DNA of 11,535 nt. Source: an uncultured Desulfobacterales bacterium. Lineage in GTDB: Bacteria; Desulfobacterota; Desulfobacteria; Desulfobacterales; JAFDCJ01. The notes under the pieces are model-generated. The model was given only the letters and a program-made list of their open reading frames with translations. It searched no databases and was not told the DNA's origin. The stretch is from positions 1 through 11,535 of the forward strand of contig CALZJV010000267.1 of NCBI GenBank assembly GCA_945787595.1, written 5' to 3'. Both the position numbers and the translations under genes were made by a program. This document shows positions 1-7,184 of this stretch, in pieces; position 1 is the first letter of the stretch; the number at the start of each line of letters is the position of its first letter.

Positions 1-151
1 CAAACAGGATACTTTCCATTGATATATCGGTCAAGTGGTCATCAAGACAGACAGATCCAGCGAAACAGAGATAAAAAAATGTCCCCAAAAAAAACTTCGA
101 GGTATAGCGGCAGCTTTTTAAAAGTATTACTTATCCAAAATTCTTTTTAAA

Positions 152-236
152 AAATCAGCGGCCTCCAGCAGAGGTGGTTCCGGCCCCTTCCAGGGGCCAT
201 CCTCATACCCCCAGCTCTGCTGGTGATCGCTGATTT
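152..236. repeat. Large branched palindrome upstream of the flavoprotein gene
   Basis: Nested inverted repeats are visible. AAATCAGCG (152-160) pairs with CGCTGATTT (228-236). CCAGCAGAG (165-173) pairs with CTCTGCTGG (215-223). An inner hairpin GGCCCC (182-187) / GGGGCC (193-198) has a 5-nt loop. The whole can fold as one long stem with internal loops and ends about 22 nt before the preferred start codon at 259. It could be a structured mRNA leader, a terminator of an upstream transcript or a small mobile palindrome. Read on the minus strand the outer stem is followed by a run of T, which resembles a terminator, but no minus-strand gene ends here. Confidence 0.6.
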
Positions 237-258
237 AAACCTGAAAGGTTTTGGTTCC

Positions 259-2781
259 ATGAATACTGTAAGTTTGAGCATTGACGGGCAGCCGGCTGAG
301 GTTGCAGCCGGAACGACCATTTTAGACTCCGCCGGGAGTTTAAATATTTATATTCCTAGATTGTGCCATCATCCGGACTTACCACCTGCCAAGGGGAGTC
401 AAAGCGCCAGGAATATTTTTCAGGGTGATCGCAACATTGAAAATGCCATGCCTGAAGAACCCGGGCAGGGATGCGGTCTTTGCGTGGTGGCAGTCGAAGG
501 TGAAGAGGAGCTGGTGGGTGCGTGTGTCGCCGAAGTTGCAGAAGGGATGGTGGTCTGCACCAATAATGACCGCATTAAAGCTGCAAGACGGGAAAAGCTG
601 ATGCCCATTATGGCCCGGCACCGACATGCCTGTCTGATCTGTGCCCAGCAGGACGGCTGTCCGCGGTCCCAGTGTTCTGCCAACGTACCGGAAAATGAAC
701 GCTGTTGTCCCCAATTCGGTCACTGTGAACTGCAAAATGTGGCCAACTATGTCGGTCTCCTCGATGCGACACCCAAATGGGCTCCCACCGATTTAGCACT
801 TCTCAAAGACGACCCGCTATTTGAAAGGGATTATAATCTTTGCATCGGCTGTACGCGGTGTGTCCGTGCCTGTCGCGATCTCAGGGGGATCGAGGCCGTC
901 GGTTTTGTATATGACGAAAACGGCCGGGTTCAAGTCGGCAGCCTGGCGGAAACATTGGAGGCTTCCGGATGTAAATTTTGTGCCGCCTGTGTGGAGGTCT
1001 GTCCCACCGGAGCCCTGGTGGATAAAGGGGTGGAACCCGCGACACGGCAAGCGGATATCGTGCCGTGCAAAGCCGCCTGTCCGGCTCAGATCGATGTCCC
1101 CGGATATTTGCGAAAGATCGCGCAGGGCAAAGCAGATGAGGCCAACGCCATTATCAGAGAAAAAGTTCCGTTTCCGGGGGTACTGGGGCGGATCTGCATT
1201 CATCCCTGCGAGCAAGTGTGTCATCGGGGTGAAGTCAATGAACCCATTTCCATCTGTGACTTGAAACGACATGCGGCCGATGGTGAAATGGGCCTTTGGA
1301 AATATAAAAGCAAAGTTGCAGCCGACACCGGCAAAAAGGTGGCAGTCATCGGAGCCGGACCGGCGGGTTTAACGGCTGCATTTTACCTGCGCAAGAATGG
1401 CCATAGTGTGTCGTTATTTGATTCCAGTTCTGAGGCCGGCGGTATGCTGCGTTACGGCATACCGCGATATCGTCTACCCGCAGATGTTCTGGAAAACGAG
1501 ATCAAAGAGATCCTGCAGCTGGGCATTGATTTTAAACCGAATCAATCCCTGGGTCAGGATTTTTCCCTGGATCAACTTAAAAATGACGGATTTGACGCCG
1601 TGTTTTTAGGGGTGGGGGCTCAGCAAAGTCGGCGGATATCGTTGAAAGGCTGCAATACGCCCGATGTGCTGTGGGGCCTTGAATTTTTACGCCAGGTAGC
1701 CGAGGGGCGGGAGATCAAGTTGCAGGAAAGCGTGGTGGTGATCGGCGGCGGTAATCTGGCCGTGGACGCGGCCCTTACCGCATTGCGATGCGGTGCTGCG
1801 GATGTGAAAATGGTTTGTTTGGAAGGCCTGGATGAAATGCCGGCCAGTGCCCGGGAAATCCAAAGTGCTAAAGCTGAAGGCGTTCAGATCCTGCCCTGCC
1901 GGGGACCCGATAATATCATGAGTGAAAACGGTAAAGTCATCGGCATGGACATTGTGGAATGCACCGCTGTATTCGATGGACAGGGTAATTTTTGCCCCGA
2001 ATTCAGCGGCAAAAAAGAAAGCATTATGGTAGATCAAGTCATTTTAGCTGTGGGCCAGGCGGTTGATCTCTCTTTTTTGGATGACAACAGCCCGGTTCAG
2101 GTGACCAGAGGTCTGGTCGTTGTCAATGAAGATACCCTTGAAACCGCTATGCCGGGCGTGTATGCCGGCGGCGATATTGCCAATGCTCCCGGTGACATCA
2201 TCCATGCAATAGCCGCCGGGCGCAAGGCCGCCGAATCCATTGACAGGACCCTGGGAGGCTCCGGCGACATCGAAGAGGTCCTGTGCCCGCGTGGTGATCC
2301 GGACCCGTTCCTGGGCCGCGATGAGGGATTTGCCGCCTTTCCCCGTGAAAATGTACCAAAACTTGATGTTGAATGCCGGATCAAAGGTTTTCAGGAAATT
2401 GCCGTCGGATATAGTGATGAAACGGCCGTTAAAGAAGCCAGACGTTGTCTGCAGTGTGATCTGAGATTGCATCTGAGATGCAATCCCTCTCCGCCGGCAC
2501 GCTGGTTTCCTTTTGATGAGGAACATATCCGTCAGCTGCCCGAAACAGAGGGGATTTTTCAATTGCTGGACCGCGATCATCGGATCCTGGGGATCAAGGG
2601 AACCGCAAATCTTCGCCAGGATCTTCTAGCAGCTCTGGCGGACAATGAGAGCGCCTCTTTTTTTAACTTTGAAGAAGACAAAATGTATTCTCAGCGTGAA
2701 AGCGAGCTGATTCAGAAATATCTTCAGGAGCATGGCAAGATGCCCGGCGGCGCTGCGGATGACTTGGATGATTTGTTTTAA
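259..2781 (+). CDS. NuoG/GltD-like iron-sulfur flavoprotein oxidoreductase with a C-terminal GIY-YIG-like domain
   Basis: This 840-aa protein is probably a cytoplasmic electron-transfer flavoprotein that moves electrons between NAD(P)H, FAD and a chain of iron-sulfur clusters. Residues 1-100 form a 2Fe-2S ferredoxin domain (C36, C72, C75, C89) with an insertion of about 24 residues between the first two cysteines compared with NuoG. Residues 120-160 carry the NuoG-type His-Cys motif (H121, C125, C128, C156). Two 4Fe-4S motifs follow at C195/198/201/205 and C238/241/244/248. A GltD-like N-terminal cluster region has C270, C274, C313, C317 and C321. The FAD site is GAGPAG (365-370), the NAD(P) site GGGNLA (496-501), and the FAD-closing GGDIANAPGD lies at 637-646. 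A cysteine-rich RRCLQCDLRLHLRC (728-741) leads into a C-terminal domain (about 755-840) resembling GIY-YIG proteins. I chose ATG 259, preceded by GAAAGG at 243-248. The in-frame GTG at 223 lies inside the palindrome and its extra 12 residues are not ferredoxin-like. The physiological partner is not visible; a HydB/NuoF-like protein elsewhere is possible. Confidence 0.85.
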   Translation: MNTVSLSIDGQPAEVAAGTTILDSAGSLNIYIPRLCHHPDLPPAKGSQSARNIFQGDRNIENAMPEEPGQGCGLCVVAVEGEEELVGACVAEVAEGMVVCTNNDRIKAARREKLMPIMARHRHACLICAQQDGCPRSQCSANVPENERCCPQFGHCELQNVANYVGLLDATPKWAPTDLALLKDDPLFERDYNLCIGCTRCVRACRDLRGIEAVGFVYDENGRVQVGSLAETLEASGCKFCAACVEVCPTGALVDKGVEPATRQADIVPCKAACPAQIDVPGYLRKIAQGKADEANAIIREKVPFPGVLGRICIHPCEQVCHRGEVNEPISICDLKRHAADGEMGLWKYKSKVAADTGKKVAVIGAGPAGLTAAFYLRKNGHSVSLFDSSSEAGGMLRYGIPRYRLPADVLENEIKEILQLGIDFKPNQSLGQDFSLDQLKNDGFDAVFLGVGAQQSRRISLKGCNTPDVLWGLEFLRQVAEGREIKLQESVVVIGGGNLAVDAALTALRCGAADVKMVCLEGLDEMPASAREIQSAKAEGVQILPCRGPDNIMSENGKVIGMDIVECTAVFDGQGNFCPEFSGKKESIMVDQVILAVGQAVDLSFLDDNSPVQVTRGLVVVNEDTLETAMPGVYAGGDIANAPGDIIHAIAAGRKAAESIDRTLGGSGDIEEVLCPRGDPDPFLGRDEGFAAFPRENVPKLDVECRIKGFQEIAVGYSDETAVKEARRCLQCDLRLHLRCNPSPPARWFPFDEEHIRQLPETEGIFQLLDRDHRILGIKGTANLRQDLLAALADNESASFFNFEEDKMYSQRESELIQKYLQEHGKMPGGAADDLDDLF

Positions 2782-2816
2782 CAGATTGACAGTCTGGCAT
2801 TATGATATTATTGTTT

Positions 2817-2852
2817 CGGGGAAAAACGGCAGAGGGTTACCCCGTTTTTTTT
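2817..2852 (+). terminator. Intrinsic terminator after the flavoprotein gene
   Basis: AAAAACGG (2822-2829) pairs with CCGTTTTT (2842-2849), with a run of eight T at 2845-2852. A competing stem is CGGGG (2817-2821) / CCCCG (2840-2844). It lies 36 nt after the stop codon at 2781, so the upstream gene probably ends its own transcript here. Confidence 0.75.
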
Positions 2853-2899
2853 ATCGGGGAAAGTAACGCTATAGAAGTATATTATAATCTTTGTGGCTG

Positions 2900-3118
2900 A
2901 GTGCCTTAAAAGCATTAAAAATTTCAAATTCCAAGCACCAAAATACAAATAAATCCCAAATCCCAATATCCAATTATAAAATCATTGGGTTGTCTTTCTT
3001 CAAGATAATAGATAGGTTTTGAATTTTGAATTTCGGTCATTGGAATTTGTGTTTTGTAATTTGAATTAGTGATATTTTTTCATATTTATTATTTACTGCA
3101 AGTCAGGTTTAGTGCCTT
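2900..3118. repeat. AT-rich intergenic element with imperfect inverted arms
   Basis: The gap 2782-3154 holds no credible gene apart from the terminator at its start. From about 2911 to 2985 the plus strand is almost free of G and rich in CAAAT/CCAAAT words; from about 3017 to 3080 it is G/T-rich with the complementary words. TTCAAATT (2923-2930) and AATTTGAA (3058-3065) are exact inverted arms, and the flanking sequence continues as an imperfect inverted repeat. AGTGCCTT occurs on both sides (2900-2907 and 3111-3118), which may be a target-site duplication. GTGGCTGA is also found at both edges (2893-2900 and 3120-3127), so the flank may instead be an older repeated motif. I infer a small non-autonomous element. 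Confidence 0.5.
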
Positions 3119-3140
3119 GGTGGCTGAACTATTAATCGTA

Positions 3141-3148
3141 AAGGAGGA
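3141..3148 (+). promoter_or_regulatory. Shine-Dalgarno site of the dihydroorotate-dehydrogenase-like gene
   Basis: AAGGAGGA sits 6 nt before the ATG at 3155. It fixes this start and shows that translation initiation is still intact although the coding sequence downstream is broken. Confidence 0.85.
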
Positions 3149-3154
3149 ATTTAA

Positions 3155-4053
3155 ATGGTGGATTTATCAACCGAGTATCTGGGGATGAAACTAAAAAATC
3201 CTGTTATCGCAGGCAGCTCAGGCTTAACCAATTCAGTCAAAAGCATCAAAGAGCTTGAAGAAAACGGTGCGGGGGCCGTGGTGTTAAAGTCCATCTTCGA
3301 AGAGGAGATTGCATTTGAATATGAGGACATCCTGAAAGAAGCCGAGTCAAAAGGGTATAACCTCGACCAATTTGATTACTATGATTACAAGATCAAAGAG
3401 GACAATATAGACAAGTACACCACGCTCATCAATGAAAGTAAAAAAAATGTTTCCATTCCCGTCATCGCGAGCGTGAACTGTGTATATTCCCACGAATGGC
3501 TCGCTTTTGCATCTCAGCTGGAGAAGGCCGGAGCGGATGCCCTGGAGCCTTGAAAATAAGTTACTATTTCTCCAATTTGGGCCCCATGATCCAGAAATTG
3601 TCGCATACCGGAATTGCCGGACTGGTGCTCTTTAATCGTTTTTTCAGCCCGGATTTCGATATCGATAAATTCGAGGTAAAATCCTCAAACATATTCAGTG
3701 CGCCGACCGATCTGCCAATTTCTTTGCGATGGATCGCCATCATGGCCGAAAGAGTCAATTGCGATCTGGCCGCTTCAACCGGGGTTCATGACGGGGTTGC
3801 CCTCATAAAGCAGCTGCTGGCCGGTGCGGATGCCGTCCAGGTGGCCTCGACCCTCTATCAAAACGGCAAAGGACACATCGGCAAAATGCTCAAAACCCTG
3901 GAGGATTGGATGGCAGGCAAAGGGTACGGCAGCCTGTCCGATTTCAAAGGAAAGATGAGTCAGGCAAAAAGCAGTAATCCTGCTGCCTATGAACGTGCGC
4001 AGTTTATGAGATATTTCGGTGGTAAAAAACAAAGCGACCCGGACCCGGCCTAA
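3155..4053 (+). pseudogene. Dihydroorotate dehydrogenase-like protein, disrupted by an internal frame-shifting deletion
   Basis: The gene encodes a flavin-dependent TIM-barrel protein of the PyrD-like family common in anaerobes (normally about 330 aa). The first half (3155-3553, 132 codons) starts MVDLSTEYLGMKLKNPV and ends GADALEP followed by TGA. The second half continues in another frame from about 3547 with ALKISYYFSNLG and runs to 4053 (about 168 residues, with the family-typical STGVHDG and GADAVQVAS segments). In intact relatives, as I recall them, roughly 35 residues separate ALE from ALK, including the LN-containing loop and the next helix. Here the two lie directly together and the frame changes, so a segment of about 100-110 bp with a length not divisible by three is missing. 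The product would be truncated at 132 residues, or need a separate start, and would lack part of the FMN-binding barrel. A sequencing or assembly error cannot be excluded, but a simple one-base error would not remove the conserved segment. Confidence 0.8.
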
Positions 4054-4212
4054 CGGGATAGGGTGGGAACGGGGATATTGATAAACGATCACAAATCTAA
4101 AATCAGCAGTTTTGTAGATGTCGATTGCTAAGCTACACTTTTCCCGGCTTTTGATTCTCGTTTTCTGTCAATTGTATATTTGTAAGCATAATCTATAACT
4201 GGCTGAATTAAA

Positions 4213-4485
4213 TCAGTATTGTGTGTTTATAGCCGCAATCAAACAAAAGACAATTGAGGCGGTTATCACAACATCTTGTGGTTGGCAGAATCCCAGAAAT
4301 TTTGAAAAAATTCGGGATAAATTGCGCATTTGTACGAAAAAGCCGATGTCATAGTGATGAAAAATCGCCAATCCGGCGGTGGCATTGCTGACCTTATCAT
4401 TGGCTTCTTTCAGCGTCTCCAGGCGGATGAAATTGTTCGACATGCTGTTCAGGGTGGCATAGCCCAGATCGGAGCTTTCACCCAT
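4213..4485 (-). CDS. Unrecognised 90-aa ORF, possibly a gene remnant
   Basis: I do not recognise this protein. It starts seven bases after the stop of the cyclase gene and lies in the same frame, so it would be a read-through extension if the TAA at 4492-4494 were suppressed. The first 55 or so residues (MGESSDLGYATLNSMSNN and on) look like normal soluble protein with GC-rich third positions. The last third becomes AT-rich and hydrophobic and looks like non-coding sequence read by chance. There is no convincing Shine-Dalgarno site. It may be a fragment of a lost gene or a chance ORF. The stretch 4054-4212 to its left holds nothing I can name. Confidence 0.25.
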   Translation of the reverse strand: MGESSDLGYATLNSMSNNFIRLETLKEANDKVSNATAGLAIFHHYDIGFFVQMRNLSRIFSKFLGFCQPQDVVITASIVFCLIAAINTQY

Positions 4486-4491
4486 GCGGCT

Positions 4492-6264
4492 TTAACGTAG
4501 CCCGGCTTTCCTTAATCCCTCCAAGAAATGCTCGGTTTCGTCCGGGTTTTTGTCAGGAAGTACGGTTCGCCAATGTTTCAACGAAAAGTGCGGATGGGCC
4601 TCCATAACTTTTTCTGCACAAAATCGTGCTTTTTCAATCTGCCCTAGTTGGGCATAACTGGCGGCCAAAAGCCGGTAGCCCTCTGTCGGGTTGTGCATAC
4701 GCTGCACAACACCAATCACCTCTTCATACGCCTTTAGGTTGTAATAAGCACCACCCATTTTCCAAAGATAGTGATCGGGGTAAAAGGGGTTCAAACGCAT
4801 CGCCTTATTAAATAGTTCGATGGATTCCTCGGAACGGCCGGAATGTGCAAATGAGTCCGCCAACTCGGCCATGATATCAGCATCGTTGGGGTTAAGCTCC
4901 AGCGCTCTCTCATAGGAGGACACCGACAGATCGTGCTCTTTGCGGTAGAGATGAACAAATCCCAATTCAGCATGGCCTCTGGCATCATACTCGTCCAACT
5001 GCGCAGCAGCGCGCGCGAACCCGAAAGCTCTTTCAAGAGCCTCTTGCGGTGATTCGGCCCAAGAATATCGCCACTCGAAGTTGTAAGTCCTCGAAATCGA
5101 AGCGCATGCTCGGGCGTAATTCTCATCTAGGTCGAACGCCGCCTTATACAATTGACGCGCCTTTCGATTGTCCTCACGCCGATAGCGCAAGATACGCTGT
5201 TGGCCACGCAACAGCAAACCGTATGCCTCTATATCCGAAGGTTCGACCGTCCGTAAGCGATTTAGCTCCGCTTTCTCGATTTGTACTGCCAGCACGGAGG
5301 CGATGGTCTGGGCGATCTCATCCTGGATTTTAAAGATGCCTGTCAGCTCGCGATCGTATCGTTCAGCCCAAAGGTAATGTCCGTTTTCCGCATCAACGAG
5401 CTGCACGGAGATCCTTATTCTGTTGTCCGCCTTGCGCAAACTACCCTTGGTCACATAACGCACACCAAGCTGGCGACCGGCTTGCTGCACGGAAAAATGT
5501 TCACCCTTGTATGTGGACGAAGAGCCGGACGCGATGACAAAAAGGTCGTGGAACTTTGACAGGTTCGTTGTAATGTCCTCGGTGATCCCGTCGGAAAGGT
5601 AATCCTCGGCGGGATCGACGTTTAAATTCTCGAGTGGAAGCAGTGCGACGGATGGCCGTTTGGGCAGGAGCTGTTCCATTTCGACCCCAATTTGGCGGAG
5701 CCGGAGACTCGGCGCCATGATTGCCTTGACGCGCTCATCCGTCACTCGATAAATGTCGACAACGTTTCTGATGTTTTTGAGCTTCTTGGGGCCCAAATAC
5801 TCGTACCCGTAGTGGAGCTTGTTCCGGACCTGCTCGTATACGGTGCCGGAAATACAGATCCCACCCGCTCTGGCGAGCGACTCGATGCGCGCAGCGATAT
5901 TAACACTCTCTCCAACGATCTTCGCGCCCGCCAGGATCACGTCACCGAGATTGATGCCGATCCGGAATTCGATGCGCCGGTCATCGACCACTTCGGTGTT
6001 TTTTTCTTTTACAACACGTTGGAAGTCCACTGCAAATTGCACGGCGCTGACGACGCTATCAAACAGCGCGAGTATTCCATCACCGCGGACTTCTATTATT
6101 TTCCCATCGTAGTCTTTACACTTGCTTTCAATGCTTTGGATATGGTCCGATATCGCGCTATAGGTTGCTTCCTCATCAATTCCCATGAGCCGGCTATAAC
6201 CAACCACATCAGCAAAAAAAATCGCCGACAAACGGCGTGGACCGATTGAATGGGTTTGGATCAT
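4492..6264 (-). CDS. Class III adenylate/guanylate cyclase with TolB/FlgO-like and TPR domains
   Basis: This 590-aa protein should make a cyclic nucleotide (cAMP or cGMP) from ATP or GTP in the cytoplasm; I see no membrane segment or signal peptide. Residues 10-175 form the cyclase homology domain. The metal-binding aspartates are D19 (FADVVGYS) and D62 (RGDGILALF), and the transition-state residues are N122 and R126 (VNIAARIESL). Residues about 200-330 match the TolB/FlgO-like domain that often follows such cyclases (PSVALLPLENLN, SDGITEDITTNL, YLWAERYDRE). Residues about 360-580 are TPR-like helical repeats, probably for partner binding. At the base-recognition positions the usual bacterial Lys and Asp are replaced by E58 and K115, so substrate choice is uncertain. 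It lies downstream of the RiPP terminator on the same strand and is probably transcribed separately. I see no strong Shine-Dalgarno site before ATG 6264. The C-terminus (LRKAGLR) is typical for the family, so the stop looks genuine. Confidence 0.9.
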   Translation of the reverse strand: MIQTHSIGPRRLSAIFFADVVGYSRLMGIDEEATYSAISDHIQSIESKCKDYDGKIIEVRGDGILALFDSVVSAVQFAVDFQRVVKEKNTEVVDDRRIEFRIGINLGDVILAGAKIVGESVNIAARIESLARAGGICISGTVYEQVRNKLHYGYEYLGPKKLKNIRNVVDIYRVTDERVKAIMAPSLRLRQIGVEMEQLLPKRPSVALLPLENLNVDPAEDYLSDGITEDITTNLSKFHDLFVIASGSSSTYKGEHFSVQQAGRQLGVRYVTKGSLRKADNRIRISVQLVDAENGHYLWAERYDRELTGIFKIQDEIAQTIASVLAVQIEKAELNRLRTVEPSDIEAYGLLLRGQQRILRYRREDNRKARQLYKAAFDLDENYARACASISRTYNFEWRYSWAESPQEALERAFGFARAAAQLDEYDARGHAELGFVHLYRKEHDLSVSSYERALELNPNDADIMAELADSFAHSGRSEESIELFNKAMRLNPFYPDHYLWKMGGAYYNLKAYEEVIGVVQRMHNPTEGYRLLAASYAQLGQIEKARFCAEKVMEAHPHFSLKHWRTVLPDKNPDETEHFLEGLRKAGLR

Positions 6265-6469
6265 CGTGTTACTTCAGTTTCGCGCATCTTTGTCAAATCA
6301 TTATCCCCTGCCCGTGAAACGACCTGCTGTTCTAATGCGTGTTGCTCTCACAGGCAACTCGGGTTTGCCGCAATGTTCCGGCATCCGTCTCGAAAGGTGC
6401 CCATTTGCGGATAGTCAATCAGCCATCGAAACAACCACACATCCTCCGGCACACCAAATAAATACCAGC

Positions 6470-6491
6470 AAAAAACATCCGAGTTGCTCGG
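6470..6491 (-). terminator. Intrinsic terminator closing the RiPP-type operon
   Basis: On the minus strand CCGAG-CAA-CTCGG (6491-6479) is followed after three bases by six T (6475-6470). It begins 24 nt after the acetyltransferase stop at 6516 and separates the cluster from the cyclase gene. The rest of 6265-6515 shows no credible gene. Confidence 0.75.
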
Positions 6492-6515
6492 CTGTGATGA
6501 CGACGGCGATCGCCT

Positions 6516-7184
6516 CTAAGGCAGGCCAGTTGGCCATGACCAACTAGTGCAACGCTCCCGCCCCAATGTCACCACCGTTCCGGGATCGAGCCGAGCTTGC
6601 AGACCTGCCCGATGCTTCAACCACTCCTTGGCGAGAACGCCGATAATGTATCTGTCGATGTAATCGCCTGCCGAAAAGCAACTCTGTCGAATACATCCTT
6701 CGCGGCGAAAGCCACACGCTTCGGTGAGCCTTTGTGACGCATGGTTGTCCGCGCGATGATAAGAGGTGACCCGATGCAATCGTAGTTGTTTAAATGCCAG
6801 GTCGAGAAACAGGGCGCAGCTTCGGATTCCGATACCTCTTCGGCGAAAATTTCGGGAAATAAATACGGCGAGAACGGCATTTCCATGTGCGTGGTTTATC
6901 TCCTGAAGACCGCCCAAGCCCGCAACATCGCCAGCGACATCTTCCATGACAAACCAGTAACTGGTGCGAGGTTCAGGAGCCAAAATGTTCTCACGCCATC
7001 CGACCTCCGTTGCCGCGCCGCATACCGGAACGGATGCGCGGCGATCAAACATGGTTATGTCCTCTATCTGCTCGTACCACTTTCCGAGAACGGGAAGGTG
7101 CTCAGGACTCAGAGGCCGTAACCAGATCTGTGAAGTTGAAGTGTTTACACTTTTTTGGGTAGTCATATCGTAATTCAACGGCAC
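6516..7184 (-). CDS. GNAT-family N-acetyltransferase (RimJ/RimL type)
   Basis: The product (222 aa from GTG 7184, 216 aa from ATG 7166) should transfer an acetyl group from acetyl-CoA to an amine. The acetyl-CoA pyrophosphate loop is RRRGIG (114-119, numbered from GTG), and the RimJ/L-type ending NHASQRLTEACGFRREG occupies 147-163. The N-terminal WLRPLSPEHLPVLGKWY (21-37) is the usual beta-alpha start of the family. The GTG start overlaps the protease gene by 10 nt and has AAAAGG five bases upstream, which favours translational coupling; the ATG start lacks a clear ribosome-binding site. As the last gene before the terminator it may acetylate the mature peptide (N-terminus or Lys) or the unprocessed product as self-protection. 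This role is inference; a general RimJ/L-like function is the alternative. The last 30 residues are an unusual tail. Confidence 0.85.
   Translation of the reverse strand: MPLNYDMTTQKSVNTSTSQIWLRPLSPEHLPVLGKWYEQIEDITMFDRRASVPVCGAATEVGWRENILAPEPRTSYWFVMEDVAGDVAGLGGLQEINHAHGNAVLAVFISRNFRRRGIGIRSCALFLDLAFKQLRLHRVTSYHRADNHASQRLTEACGFRREGCIRQSCFSAGDYIDRYIIGVLAKEWLKHRAGLQARLDPGTVVTLGRERCTSWSWPTGLP

Noticed and set aside
1..150. Open frame running in from the left edge to a TAA at 148
   Set aside because: The 49-codon translation is Lys/Arg/Ser-rich low-complexity text with no recognisable motif; it may be non-coding, and no homology can be argued.
223..258. GTG start extending the flavoprotein by 12 residues
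   Set aside because: The codon lies inside the palindrome, has no clear ribosome-binding site, and the extra residues do not fit a ferredoxin N-terminus; ATG 259 has GAAAGG upstream.
3496..3556. Separate gene starting at ATG 3496 for the second half of the dihydroorotate-dehydrogenase-like protein
   Set aside because: Its first 17 residues are the upstream coding sequence read in another frame, and homology begins only at ALKISYYF; it is the rear part of one broken gene.
3541..3560. Programmed ribosomal frameshift in the dihydroorotate-dehydrogenase-like gene
   Set aside because: No slippery heptamer or following structure is evident, and a conserved segment is missing, which frameshifting would not explain.
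5692..6249. 185-aa plus-strand ORF opposite the cyclase
   Set aside because: It is antisense to the conserved catalytic domain of the cyclase and has no family features.
6266..6547. 93-aa plus-strand ORF between the cyclase and acetyltransferase genes
   Set aside because: No ribosome-binding site or protein-like pattern, and it runs across the minus-strand terminator and into the acetyltransferase gene.
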